A stretch of DNA of 64,000 nucleotides from Adineta steineri (lineage: Eukaryota > Rotifera > Eurotatoria > Adinetida > Adinetidae), in NCBI GenBank assembly GCA_905250115.1, contig CAJNOI010000187.1, forward strand, positions 105,085 through 169,084, given 5' to 3'. This document shows, one piece after another, positions 12,659-26,400 of the stretch. Both the position numbers and the translations under genes were made by a program. The notes under the pieces are model-generated. The model ran no database searches, was not told the DNA's origin, and was given only the letters and a program-made list of their open reading frames with translations. The stretch's first letter is position 1; every line of letters begins with the position of its first letter.

Positions 12659-14685
12659 TCATATTTGAATTTGTCGTGCTGGTACTCCTGACCAATTAGT
12701 TTTAGCTGGTACTTGATCATCCTTCATCACAAATGTCCATGGTAGTAAGCGATTGTGTCCATGTAGTTGTGCTCCAGAAAGTACCAATGAATTACTCATA
12801 ATCACGCTCGAATCATTGACAGTCACTGGTACAAATTTCAACAAACGTTGCTCAAATGTATGACACTTAAGAAATAATTTTAAAAAAACAAATAATATAT
12901 TTACCGATCTGTATAGCAAAGAAGTATTCTTTTACCTGAACATGAGCACCCATGTGTAAACGAACATGATTACCGATAGTTGTCAGATGAGGATCAGTAA
13001 CACAGGTGATATTAGGTAGAATGACATCAAATCCAATCTCAGCACCAAGAATACGATAAAGAAAAACAAGATATTGTGTTCCAGATAGATATGATCCGAC
13101 CAAGACGTAAAAATCGTTTATGAATGTATGAAAGAACCATGGAAGGTGAATAATTATCTTAGAAAATAGAGACTGTGTTCTGTTATTTTTAATTGAAACC
13201 AAATAATAATAAGGAATACACACAAGAATAAGATGAAGAAATGGTGCAATGCCAAACGGTAATGATGAATACAGAGTGATGATAATATATTTACTTATAA
13301 AGAAACTGATACACGTAATCAATATACTATAAAAAGATACATAGTTTGAAGATGATGATGTTAAATCATTGACAAGTGATGTGGAAGAAGGCAAGCTAAA
13401 GGGCATTTCACGAGCTGGAATACCAAGTAAAACACGATTCATGTCTTTAATAACTGTATCTTGTTGAACTAAAGTAAGACTACCAACCATTGTGTTAGAT
13501 ACAAGTCGTGCACCTGGCATGATTGTACACCAATTAGTGAGATTTGAACCTGAACTAAGATATATCTCATCGAGAAAACAACGACCTTCTTTTGTCATTT
13601 CGAAAGGAGCTGGTTTAGCTCCACCAAATGTTGTCACACCACTTTTGATATGAAGTAAATTTGATGGAAAGTAAATAATCTCTCGAAATTCAGCGAATTT
13701 CACATCATCTTCAATTTGAGCACCTAACCAACGTAGAATCATAGATGCAAAAACGTCATATGATGGTACAAAATCGAATGAATAACGAAATGATGTTATA
13801 ATCAATTGACGTAACCATATTTTATGCAAATAATATATAGAATTAAGTGGATAGTGACCTGAAGTAACAAATCTCACGACAAATTTCAGTAGAAATGTTG
13901 CAATAAAGAGGCTTGTTAATGTCCACATTGTCCAGCACAAAGCTAAAGTAAGAGATAACGGTAATAGTAATATTCGACAGCAAGAATATATGTGATAGAC
14001 GAGTAAAAGAAGGAGACTATGTATGAAGAGAAGAAAGAATAAGCACATGAATTGATAGATAGATTGATATAATGATAAACGACGATCTTGAGTGGAGATA
14101 CGATGGTTTGTTGTAGAAATGAGGCCTGTAAGAGTTGACATTGGTTCTACATAAGAATAATCTTCGATCACAGCATGTTCATACAACACAGAACGCATGC
14201 TGATGGAGCAGTATGATCCAATGTGAATTTGATGAAGTTCGTAGGTTTGATCTTGATATGATAAATTTGCAAGCACTACTTCCTCACCAACAAATGTAAA
14301 TTCATCCACTTCAAGCAACCAAGGTGCATCGATAAGTGTTGTGTATATATGTGAATGACATCCAATTTTGGCACCACATAATCGAAGATAAGAATTGTAA
14401 AATGGTGTACCCAACAAATGCTTTAGCCAATAAGAATTATTAATCGACCACATACTCGACAAAAACCACCAACGATAATAATACCAGGAATATAATTTGT
14501 CTACTTTCCTTGCAGTCGTCTCAGACCGAAACAACAAACGATGACAGAGAACATATGCAAAAAGATGAACGAAGGGAACAAAGATGACAGTAAACAATGA
14601 ATGAAATTGATAAACTAACCATATGGGTAGGATCCACTGACACATAAGTAACAGAATGCCTGATATTTCGATATATAAACATGGT
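12659..14685 (-). other. NRPS terminal membrane domain with three left-handed beta-helix modules
   Basis: After T2 the NRPS does not end in a thioesterase or reductase. Three units follow, each a group of hydrophobic segments and then a soluble part with hexapeptide-repeat character. Unit 1: ISGILLLMCQWILPIWLVY and a second helix, then GTPFYNSYLRLCGAKIG with a beta-helix. Unit 2: helices in the stretch containing LFFLLFIHSLLLLLVYHI, then LRWLGAQIEDDVKF, ending LLGIPAREMPF. Unit 3: a helix pair around ILVCIPYYYLVSI, then FLYRILGAEIGFDV, ending WSGVPARQI. This repeated order of membrane helices and soluble modules is what I recall for epsilon-poly-L-lysine synthetase (Pls) and the family named NRPS terminal domain of unknown function. 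In Pls the modules perform condensation and chain release. The role here is inferred from that resemblance. Confidence 0.8.
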
Positions 14686-17600
14686 TTTGGTCGATCTTGA
14701 TATTCCGTTACTGACAAAGCGGCAACTGGAATAGTCAAGTCTCCGTGTCGAACTAATAAAGGTTCAATGGCCCGTGCAAGTTGTCGAATAGATGGATTGG
14801 CAAATAGAAGAGGAGCATCAACTTTAGTGCATACTTCTTGTCGAATAAGCGATAGGGCTCGTATAGCATCGAGTGAAGTACCACCCATCTGTCCGAATGG
14901 CGTATTTACATTAGGTGAATCATTATGAAATGCCTTCTTAAAAATGTGCCGCAGATGTTCTTCAAGTGGTGTCAATGTCAACGAGTCGATACACTGAATA
15001 TTGTTGCCAGCTGAAAACTGAGGCGGAGGCAGAAGTTTTCGATCTATTTTTCCATTTTGATTCAAAGGTAATTTATCAAGTATAACACATATTGATGGTA
15101 TCATATGTGGTGGAAGATGAGATTGACAATGTTGGCGTAGTTGTTCTTCATTGATATGAGATGATTGAACATAAGCAACTAAGTAGGCATCATTCCATTT
15201 CATGACAACACAAGCAGAGATGGATGTAATGCTAAGTAAACATCGTTCGATTTCACCAAGTTCGATTCGTTGTCCATGTAATTTTACCTGATGATCTTTT
15301 CTTCCTTGATAATGAGGAAGACAATTGTTATCCATTCTAACAAGATCACCTGTTCGATAACATAGTTGACCATCTATTTCAACAAGAGCCTTTGCAGTCA
15401 AATCATCACGTCCAAGATAACCAGCAAAGATGCCTGCTCCTGCCACTAGCAGCTCACCTTCTTGGTCGGTAACAGATGATTGTAAATATTGATTCATAAT
15501 CATACATCGATAATTAGAAAGTGGTCTACCAATTGAAATGCTCTGTATATTATTTCTAACGTTCACACGATGAACTGTACAAGTTATAGTTGTTTCAGCT
15601 GGACCATACAAATTCCATACAATACCATTTTTTATACCGACTTGCACAATCAAACTAATTAAAGGAACAGAAAAAGGTCCACCTACAATAATGAACATAT
15701 ACTAAACAAATGAATGGATTTTGTTTAGAAGTCACCTACCACCGCTGCACAGTGATCGAAGATATTTCACAGCATTTACTCTTTCGTTCTTCTCGATAAA
15801 ACTGAAAAAACTATGCAGAAGACTTGGAACAGTACTTAGATATGTGATCTGTTTTTTCTGTAAGACATTGGATAAATAGTCAAAATCAGTCATTCCGCCT
15901 GGATGAAGCATAATCACTGTACATCCAACCAACAATGTACCAAATATTTCTTGAACATGAATGTCAAATGAGCATCGTGTCATTTGTGCAACTGTATCAT
16001 CTTTATTAAATGAGTCAATGTAAGTCAAAGAATGTATACAATCAATAAAATTCTCATGTCGAACTTGAACCTATTAGAGAGAATGAAAATTAATCATATA
16101 TTAAAAAATGAATCTTAACAAACCGCTTTAGGTGTTCCAGTTGAACCACTTGTAAAAATAATATACGCGATATCGTGTGGCACTGTTGTAGTTTTCGATA
16201 GTCGGATCACATTAATAACACACTCAGTAACGTGACCCGTTAATACTGAATCAATATCAAGTGAAGCAATATCATCATCGAATTTGGTCTTAGTTAAATA
16301 ATGAACAAGAACAAGACGACTTTGTGTTTGTTGTGTGAGTGCATGCAAACGATGTTGTGGATCTCGAGGTGATAATGGACAATAGACACCACCAGCCATT
16401 TCAATCGCCATTATACCGATCACCTAATCAAAATCAATCTCAAACCCTTATCACTACTTGCGAGGAAGGTTCACCAACTTGAAAATCACTTTTGAGCTGA
16501 TATTTTGTGCATAAGTAGATACTAGTGAGTCTAGTAAAAGCCTAAAAGAATAGCTACTAATAGCGCTTTCTCTTCGAGTTATAATCAATTTACTGAAATT
16601 TGAGCCTTTATCTTGATATAAAGATGAAAATCGAGTGATCACAGTTTGGCCTGCATTCTTGTTCATAGATAGTACTACGTATATATGGCATCTCCTGAAA
16701 ACTTCAGTTCAATCGGACACTTCCTTCACGAGATAATAAATTTTTAGAAAAACAGAATTTTTTTATATCGTTGGTAAAATATGAGCGCTTTTTGAAATAC
16801 ATTATCTTGTGAAGGAAGTGTCCGATTGAACTGAAGTTTTCAGGAGATGCCATCTATATGTAGTACTATCTATGAACAAGAATTCAGGCCAAACTGTGAT
16901 CACTCGATTTTCATCTTTATATCAAGATAAAGGCTCAAATTTCAGTAAATTGACTATAACTCGAAGAGAAAGCGCTATTAGTAGCTATTCTTTTAGGCTT
17001 TTACTAGACTCACTAGTATTTACTTATGCACAAAATATCAGCTCAAAAGTGATTTTCAAGTTGGTGAACCTTTCTCGTTAGTTCCCCTAAGCAACTTACC
17101 ATCGACAGACTTCGGTCGACACACTGACATACAACCTCACCTGGAAAGATATGGTATTCATTAAGAAGAGTTAAAGATAACACTTGAACATAGTACAAGA
17201 GTTCACAATATGTCAATGATTGTTCATCTAGTTCAACAGCTAGTTTCTGTGGATGTTTCATTACTTGATATGCAAATTCATGATGAATACAAGTGACAGG
17301 AGCTGAAAATGATACTTGTGTATTATTCAATGCTTGCATCAGATATTGTTCGTTTGATAATATTAATGATAACTCATAGATTGGTTTGTTCATTTGATTA
17401 TCAATAATAGATGTAGATAATCGATCTAACATTGAATGAAATCGTTGTGAAATCTTCTCTAATGTCTCTCTTTCGAACAAATCAAGTGATGCATTGATTG
17501 TGCATGATAGTTGATTGTTGTTCATATCATGATAAATAGAAAGAGAGAAGTCGGTTACACTTAATATTTCATCTTCATTCTCGTTGAATGAGGAAGAAGC

Positions 17601-20600
17601 TGGAACAATTTCAGAATCACCAATCATTATTGAATTGTTGTTTATGTTACTCTTATGTGATATAAACTCCAAAGATGTATTCAAAAATTCATATTCAGAA
17701 ATATTTGGATGTAGATCGATAATACGTTGTAGTGGAAAAAATGAATATTTCATACTCTTCGTTGTTATATCTCGAACATGTTCCAGTAATTGATGAAAAG
17801 ACCAATGAGGATTTAATTGGCATCGTAATGGAATGATATTCTCAAAAAGTCCAATGATTGCTTTGAGTTCATCTCTATATCGATTATTGCTGATGTTCAT
17901 AGCCAGACATAAATCTGTTTGTCCATTAGTTAGTTTAAATAGAAAGATAAAATAAATAGCAAATGTAAGATGCTCAAGTGATATGCTATTTGATGATGCA
18001 TGTGTAAGAAATTCATGTGAGAGATTTTGATCAAAATCAAAAGAAACAGATGTTCTACGGCCAGTTCGATGTTCATTTGCAAGACGATATCGATCAAATG
18101 GTAATGATAAAGGTTGATCAAGTTTACAATCATGAAGAGCATCAAGCCAAAACATACTTGCACCAGTCATTGGCATTTGTTGTTCAGTAACAGCATCTAT
18201 ATAATTAAACAAAATAATATACTAGTAGAATGAGAAGCATCCAAGAAATAATTATACTTACAATCAAGATAACGAAGATTAGTGTTGTCATTATATAATA
18301 ATTGACCTGTTTTATATGCTTGATTGAGGTCATGAAGAAATATATTCATTGATGGATAGTCAAATATAGAATGATGAAAGTTAAAGATAAGTAGATCTTT
18401 ATCAGAAAGTAGATCATTTGAAGAGATTTGTTTGTAGTAAACAAGATGACATCGAAAGACAAGATCTTGAGCAACATCAAAACGTTGAGGATTATATTTT
18501 TCTTTATGTAGGATATCATTGAGTTGTTCTTGTGTTTCGTAAGTATTTTCGATTAATGCATATAATCTATTAGTATCATCATAGATGTCAACAATTCGTT
18601 GCATAAATGAATTCTTTTCTGTATCAAAGTTAAGTAATGTACGAAATGATTGATGTTTTCTAACAATTAGCTGAAGAGCCTGCCGAAGTTGCTGTATTGA
18701 TAAAGTATGTCCTTTACTAATACGGTAGAGAAAAGGCATATTGTAGATTGCAAATTGTGATTTGTCTGGCTCAAATCGAACTCGTTCATTAAACAAAATG
18801 CGAGCTTGTGCATATGATGCTGGTGCTACAATTAATAATGAGATATTAATCAGGCATAATTAAAGTTATGACTACATCTTTCGATAATCTTGATGGCTGA
18901 TTATGAAAGAATTTTACTGAGTCAACTGGAATTATCCATAAAACGTATAAGAAGTTGCCGAAAAATATCGAAGATTAGCTAAATTTGGAAGATCATAAAC
19001 ACAGTCAAGTCACACTATTAGAAATTATTTATAATAACAATATCATTAAAATTTAGCATCGTTTTTAAAGTATAAATTAGATTAGAAGTATTAATATTTA
19101 GCATATTAATTTTTATGTGAATTTATAGAAGGCAAAGGAGAAAGCTATCGATACAGTCTCTGAATCTAAAATGTAATACACAAAATCATTGTGATTGCTA
19201 ATAGCAAAACATTCTTCATAAATGAGTTGAAATCTATCTTGATTAGAACTATCAATGTCTTGGATCTTTTCAATTCGCTTATAAACTAATGGTTTTTCTC
19301 AATCGACTCTCAGATATATTCGCCAAGTTTCATATTTTAGACTGTGCTCGTTATAATATCGATCATATTTGTGGAGAAAAGAAGGATCGGTTCAAGTTTT
19401 TGCTTTTATACTAGAAATTCTTCTACTTCGTGGTTCATAGAAAAAGAGGAAGAAGAGGAACTCAGTAAACAAGCAACATACATTAATTCATGTTAGTAAG
19501 TTATATATACCATAAAGTAAGACGTTATGTTAATTGTGTGTGCTAATCAAAGATTCAGTATCATACTCAAAAACTGTACAACTAACATCAATCTTAATTA
19601 TACAGATGTGATGGCATGAATCGTGCTCATAAAGCAAGATTTTCTTCCCATTTTCACAGATCATTCATCACAGATCATTCATCACAGATTATCTCTTTCT
19701 TATAGACAAAAATAAAGGAGAAAAGAATTATGCAAACTTACCTTCATTGACAATATTCTGTTGTCGACAAAAGACAGTATCTTCAATTTCTTTAGCTTCT
19801 GCCGGTAAAATCAAGCTAAGTTTCGATATAGATGTAAGACTCGGATTAATTTCATCAGAAATTGATTTTGATGAAAAAAGTTGATCGACAAGATGTTTTA
19901 ATCTTTGAGCTACGATTATAGCTGTTGTCTGATCAAATAGATCACGCGAGCAGGTTAGACAAAATGATAGTTTCCTATCATCGGATATTGGATTATAAAG
20001 ACTAGTCAATCCAAAATCAAATTTAGCAGCACGATTAGATTTCTGCATTGGTAATTGTTGCAACGTTGCTGTATCAATAGACCACTGATTATTTTCGGAG
20101 ACAGTGATGAAATTGAACGCTGTTTCAAGAAATGGAATGTTTGGTTGCTTAAGTTGAGAGTCATTAAGAATATGTTGTAATGGATAATGAGAATGTTCAA
20201 GAATCGATAAACATTTTTCTCGCACATGTTCAACAAGTTCATCAAATGACCACTCAGAATCAACTTGAATACGATATGGTAATGTTGAAACAAACATTCC
20301 AACCATATTCTGTAATTCAGCTCTGTATCGATTTGCATTGTGACAAGAAATGCATAAATCATTTTGTCTATGTGTTAGCTTGAAGAGAAATGCATAGAAT
20401 GTAGCTAGATATAATTGAAATGGTGTAACTTGATGTGATGATGCATAATTAAGAAATGATATCGAAACTTCATTATCAAATGAGATATGAGCAGTAGAAG
20501 CATATCCAGATCGTTGATCACTATATGAGTAATGTCGATCGACTGGCAATGACAATCGACATTCTTGATTGTATCCATTCAGTTGAGAACGCCAAAACTT

Positions 20601-23224
20601 ACGTGATGACGTCATGTCGATTAGACGTTCAAGGACACTATAATCAATATATTGCAATGATTTTTCATCATCTAACCACATCACGTTACTATTGTAAATA
20701 TTACATAGGTCATTTAAAACAATTGTGACAGTTGACTGATCAATTGCAGCATGATGAAAGCCGGTAACGAGAACATCAGAATTTGTAATAATTTCTTTAT
20801 CATGATTTTCATTAGGTATCATCTGTTGTTTGAGAATTTGACAATAAAAAACACGACCACTTGATAAATCGAACAAATTAGGATTAGTATTTATTCGTGA
20901 GATCATATTGTGAAGTTCAGTTACACTACTGAATGTTTGATCGGCAGCCAAAGTAAATGTCAGATGTTCATCAGTAATAGATTGTTTCAAAGTACCATCA
21001 TCGTTGTTGAAAGCTAGAGAAGTTCTTAATATCTTATGTTTACTTAGGACACAGTGAAGTGCTTTCAATAAACGATTCACTGATAATGAACCTTTTGTAA
21101 CTTGTAGAACAGTCAGCTCATTGTAAATAGCAATTTCTCCAGAAAAACGCATTTTCTCATCAAGAAATATGCGCTCTTGAGCATATGATGCAATACCTAT
21201 AAATCAGGAGAAAAATATTGTATTCTGATGCAGAAGGGCTTGTATATGCCTTACATTGATTAATATGTAGTGTGTACCATTGTTTTGCGTCTATATTATT
21301 GATCTTAATATTTTCTAGTAGTTTCGCATGTTCGGCTATGGTATTATGTTCAAAGAATGACCGAGTGTTTATTGTTTCACTATCAAAATTGAATAATGTT
21401 CTATAATATTGATAGATTCGAATAAATAGAAGAGAATGACCACCAGTACTAAAAAAGTTTGTTAGCGTCGAGATTCGATTACAGCCAAGGATTTCACACC
21501 ATACAGAATGAACAAGCGTTTCCAATTCATTTTTCGGTTCTATATATTGAAGATCATTAGTGTTAGTCAATAGAAGTGAGATATCAGGTATTGGAAGACG
21601 CCGTCGATCGAGTTTTCCATTCGCATTCAAAGGCAATTGTTTTAAGAAGACAAAGATGGATGGTACCATGTATTGATGAAGATATTTATTGCAGTGATTT
21701 CGAATTTGTTCAGTGTCGAGCTCGGATTCTTTTGAGACCACATATGCGACAAGTAGATCATCATTTTGTGCCAGTTTAGTAACAACACAGTCGGAAATCT
21801 TGTTGGGATACGAATTCGTAATAGTCTTTTCAATTTCAGTTGTTTCGACTCGTTGGCCACGTATTTTAATTTGAAAGTCAGCCCGTCCAACATAAAAAAG
21901 CTTTCCTTGCGCATTGTATCGAGCCAAATCACCTGTTTTAAAATAAACTTGATTATTTATGGTTGTAAACCTGGTAGCGGTATGTTCGGGATCATTTAAA
22001 TAGCCGTTAAATAAAGTTGGTCCTTTTAAAAAATACATAATATAAAAGAAAATACTCGGGATGGACACTACTCACCGCCTATATGAATTTGACCAATTTT
22101 ATTTGAATTATCTGTAGTATTAATAATTTTGCCATCATCATCGATTAGCAAACATCGAGTAGCTGGGAATGGATATCCAATAGGAATATTTGTATCTTTG
22201 ATATTTAACAATTGACATCCAAAAACTCCATTACTTTCAGACATGCCATATATAAAATAAAGTTGAATATTGGAAGAGCTTAGCAAATTAATAAATTGAA
22301 TCCATTCATGTGGCTTCATTGCTTCGCCTATGTTACGCAAAATGAGTAAGAACTACGATATCAAAAATAGATCAAAAGTTTATTATTACCCGTTATACAT
22401 AGATGCCGTACAGAATCGAAAGTTTTCGTTTTCTGGGTATTTTCAATATAATTAGTCAGAGCTCGAATTATTGCAGGACCTGTTAGTAGTATCGTTATTT
22501 GTTGCCTCATTAGAGTTTGAGAAAAATAGGCCACATCTAAATGACCACCTGGTCGCAGAAGCACAAGAGTACTACCGACGACTAATGGCAATGAGATTTC
22601 CGTAATATGTAAAGTCCATGAACATGTAGCAACTTGAAGAGCGTGATCTCGAGTGGTGTACATATCGGCATTCCATTGGATAAAAGCAGCAATACTAGCC
22701 GATAAACTTTTATATGTATGAACAACTGCTTTTGGTGGTCCAGTAGTACCTGAAGTAAAAATGATGAATGTAGCACCATACTCCCTAGAAATTGGAAGAT
22801 CACTCATGTCTTCGACATCCAGTAATGAAGAAAGAATATTATCTAATATAATAACATGCTGAACGGCTGCTATTGGAAATTGATTACGAGTTTTCTCATG
22901 TACTAAAACATGTTGACCTTGCATTTGTTCAAGAAGTATATTGAGACGATCAGACGGTACTGCTGGATTTATTGGACAATACACTCCACCTGCATATATG
23001 ATAGCCAAAAAGCCACATATCATCTCAAAACTCCGTTCAACGAATTGATAGATTATTTGACCTTGAACTACGCATAAGTGATGTAAGTGATATACAACAC
23101 GTTGTACTTGCATAATCAACTCGCTATAAGTCCATACTTGATCGTCAAGCATTATTGCTATCTTCTGAGGATATAATCGAGCAATATTAAATAAATTATG
23201 TATCGCATAGCATGATGTTGTCAT
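12659..23224 (-). CDS. Nonribosomal peptide synthetase A-T-C-C-A-T with poly-lysine-synthetase-like terminal domain
   Basis: Ten exons join in one frame of 8,556 nt (2,851 aa): 22390-23224, 22076-22327, 21255-22022, 19742-21196, 18262-18825, 17100-18196, 16124-16423, 15740-16070, 12936-15682 and 12659-12865. All junctions are GT..AG and keep phase. Approximate domains: adenylation A1 1-505 (TSGTTGPPKAV, YGMSESNG, FKTGDLARY, NANGKLDRR); carrier T1 near 555 (FFSTGGHSLL); condensation C1 620-1095 (HHAAID); condensation C2 1105-1560 (HHSIFD); A2 1580-2075 ([38 protein letters not shown]); carrier T2 near 2130 (FGQMGGTSL); terminal domain 2200-2851. Both carrier serines, both HHxxxD motifs and both A10 lysines are present, so the protein looks functional. 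A1 has Thr where A2 has the amine-binding Asp. It should build a short amide or peptide from two activated units. The start is the first Met, immediately before A1, 218 bp after the lyase stop codon. Introns plus NRPS content point to an old horizontal acquisition. The 916-nt fourth intron joining C1 to C2 is the least certain junction; two genes are the alternative. Confidence 0.85.
16455..17085. mobile_element. Foldback (long inverted repeat) element in an NRPS intron
   Basis: Arms of about 284 bp (16455-16738 and 16801-17085) are near-identical reverse complements around a 62-bp loop. Outer ends read ACTTGCGAGGAAGGTTCACC and, reversed, ACTAACGAGAAAGGTTCACC. The element lies wholly inside the 676-nt intron (16424-17099) that interrupts the A2 domain between RSLSM and VIGI; the NRPS-2 relic has an ordinary intron of about 60 nt at the same codon boundary, so this is a later insertion. 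Open frames of about 70 codons in each arm match each other only because the arms do. No clean target duplication was found. The transcript would form a very stable hairpin. Confidence 0.85.
18826..19741 (-). other. Long NRPS intron (916 nt) with a degenerate coding-like stretch
   Basis: This separates the C1 and C2 exons. A GTAAGT donor and a TTGTAG acceptor in matching phase allow splicing. Inside, on the same strand at about 19127-19445, one frame reads like protein across two stops (for example FLHKYDRYYNEHSLKYETW and EKPLVYKRIEKIQDID). I do not recognise the family. It does not look like an adenylation or carrier domain. Confidence 0.4.
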
Positions 23225-23442
23225 AGTTGAATTAATTTGTTGAAAACTAAAATTGGAAGCTTAATCTAGAAATAATCGAATAGTATGTTGCGTTTTTATG
23301 TTCTGATTAGATTTGTTTATTATAAGAGAGGAAAAAGATCTTATTTAGAAAAAATTGATGTCGTTTTATCCAGTTCTACATCTGATCTAATGGTGATCTA
23401 ATTTTGTAGAAAAGGAATTGAATTTTTTTGTAATGTGAAAAC

Positions 23443-26400
23443 TTAGTGTGAGTAGCGTTTGGAACGGAGCCCGTCAATAGTAGGTTTCAGTGCTTTGAAG
23501 AGAACTCCATTTTCATCCGTGGTGAGAGCTGCATTGACACAAGCAATTTGTTGGTCCAGTGCATGTTCGCCATCATCCCAAATGTACGGGCGCTCTTTGC
23601 TAATAGGTACACTAATGACTGATCTAATCGCTTCGTACACTGGTCGAGTCTTGCTTGAAACCAATAGGCGAGCATCATAACCGCCTTCTTCATCAATCAA
23701 GTTGGCTCGTAAATCAAGTGCTTGGACACAAATTAGAAGACATATGCTTATGTGTTGACTTAAACCGGAAATAGATTTTCGAGCAAGACATGCAGACATA
23801 TGACCCATTGAGTTAATATTTTGATTGTATTGTTCAGCATGTGTTGGAAATTTATCAGCCATCGGTGTACCAAGAAAAAGTAAATAGGGCATAACAGAAT
23901 TGCCGGTGAGTTGTAGAGCTTTGACACCAATATTCACTTCTCGGGCACGATTGCCAATAAGACAACTGGGCAAACCGTTATTGAATTCAGGAGTTACCAT
24001 TTGAGCAATTTGCACATCTAAGTGTTTCGCCAGAAGACCAACAGTTTGTCGAAGTCGATCCATAGCTATGGCCACATGTTCACCGAGGAAATTGCCACCA
24101 CCTGTATATGATAATAAAACGATTGCAAAACGTGTCGGTTTATTTGGTTGTAATCAAAAAGATGAACACTACAGTTTATGACTAAGAAATACACACACAC
24201 ACACACACACAAATTCCGATAAGTTCTAAGGACTCTCAACAATTCTTTAGAATTTCCTCAGATTTCTCAGGGATCTATAAAATTCCAAGAGATTTTCTAA
24301 GAGTTTAATATTCTACTCTTTTCCTTTTGGTAAAATACTTCACAGCTCTAATTCAATTTTATTCTGAAGAAGACATGTAATAGAATGTGTTTGATACTTA
24401 CAGTAAACTTTGCGGGTATCGACATCAATTAGTGGATTGTCATTGGCAGAATTCATTTCAATTTCAAGTATACGAGCAATGTCATGTAGAGTTTCAAGCA
24501 TTGGACCAAGAAACTGTGGACAGCATCGCAATGAGTATCGATCTTGGATTAGTGCTTCTACGCTTCGTTTTGTCAGTTTACCATCGAGTGCATCATAAAT
24601 CATTTTTGAGCCATCAGACAAGTCGAGTATTACGGCTGCTACATCGATCTCCAAGTAAAAAATAGAACTTGTATCATATTCAATTTCTTTCATAATTGAA
24701 TGCGTACTAGGTGTTTTCAATTACCAGTGTTGATATTTCAATGTTTTATGAACGTAACCTGTAGTTTTTTTAATATTTTTACTCTCTATTCTATTTCTAA
24801 CAAAAGTGCATGATCTCACACGAGTGAAAATTTAGATGATTTCTTGTTGAATAAGCATAACAAGAAGTCTGAAACAATTCCATCTGACTTTCTATTATGT
24901 AGTTCTAGTATAACATACTTTATACGAAACCGAATGAGGGAACTATCCCAACTGATTTCAAGCTTTTACCTTCAGCTTTTATCTGTAAAAAGGCGTTAGT
25001 AGAACTAAGAAAACTCTAGAAGCGTTCATCATTATGGGCATCTGGAGTTGAATTACTACATTATACAAGAGACAGTACATTAATACACCCTAAAGGCTTT
25101 ATAAAACTGCAACTTATAAAATACTCATCTTGATGAGGGTGAGGAGGGTTGTAGGGGGGGGGGCGTGGTGTGGGTGTGGATACTGTATTCACTTAACACT
25201 CAAACTCAGCCTCAAGATATTCAAGTTTTAAAAATGATTCATAGACTTCAAAAGCGAACTGAATATCTGAAGAAGACAACGGTGTGTTGAGCTGAAAATT
25301 GCAGAGTGTTCTACTATTAAACAGACCTATTTGTGGGCATACTTTCAGTTCTGAACAACGGAATTCAAATTTTTGTTATATGCCATGTTATAAACTAAAA
25401 TATCTGTGAAATGTTTGTAACTCCGGGCAGAAAGTCTAAGGAGATCTCATGTTTTTGATGTTCTCTATATCTCACTGAACTTCATTAAATACGCAAGGTT
25501 CGAACTCCAAACTGTTTGGACAGTTAGAAATATTCTCTCGTTAGATTATTTTAAAAAATTCAGTCGAAAGGAATGATCCTTCAATGGCTATCTAGAAGTC
25601 TGCCAAAAATTCTGTATAACAGTAGTAATTCAGCTCTAGAGGCCAATAAATATGATCATTTCTTGAGTTTCCTTAATCTCATTGAAGCTGAAAGGTAGGA
25701 ATTAGTTGAGTATTTCTGTTGTAAGATGTGGAGTTTCTCGCCATTTTTAAGCTTTAAAAGTGAGAATTAAATGGGCAACACGGCGTATCTTACTTTTTTT
25801 TATAGCAGTTGTGCATCAGTGGCGGATCTAGGATTTGTTTTCATAGAGTGCGATTTTAGTCCGAAAATGAGTTCTGGAGTTCATTGAAAGTAGTATTGAC
25901 TCATTTTTGGGTCGTTTTCGGTAGGGGAAATCGAAAAATCTTTTTGGGACTGGATGCGATCATAACCACCCACACCCTCAAGACAGCCTGCTGTAGCCAT
26001 TTCAGATAGTCTAACTGAGATCGATTAAGTCACTTGTTACGCCCCTTAACATAATCTGACAAAATTTTGTGGCTGGCATGCTAAAACAATCCTTCAAAGT
26101 TTTTGCGAAAACTATCATAACTTATCTGGCTATCTAATAGATTGACGTCGAAATTTTTATTATTTACCTGTCCCTGATGGCCTTTGATTTTCTGTAGAAA
26201 TGGATGAAATGGTTGGTTACTACCAGTCAGTGCTTGAAGAACCATGGCGTGGACGTGAAGAGTAGCAGCCATCAATGTATAAAGATCATAACAGGCCAAT
26301 GAAGCTGACGCTGTCATAACACTAGTTCCATTCAACATAGCTAAACCTTCTTTCGGAAGAAATCGTTTCGGTTTATATCCAAGTCTAAGTAAAGCTTCAG

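Noticed and set aside
16454-17081. Two matching 70-codon frames starting MNKN in opposite directions
   Set aside because: They lie in the two arms of the foldback element and match only because the arms are inverted copies; no family resemblance and a splice-removed location.
25430-25515. Possible tRNA around GGTTCGAACTCC near 25499
   Set aside because: The T-loop-like string is not supported by an A box or by pairing acceptor arms at the correct distance.
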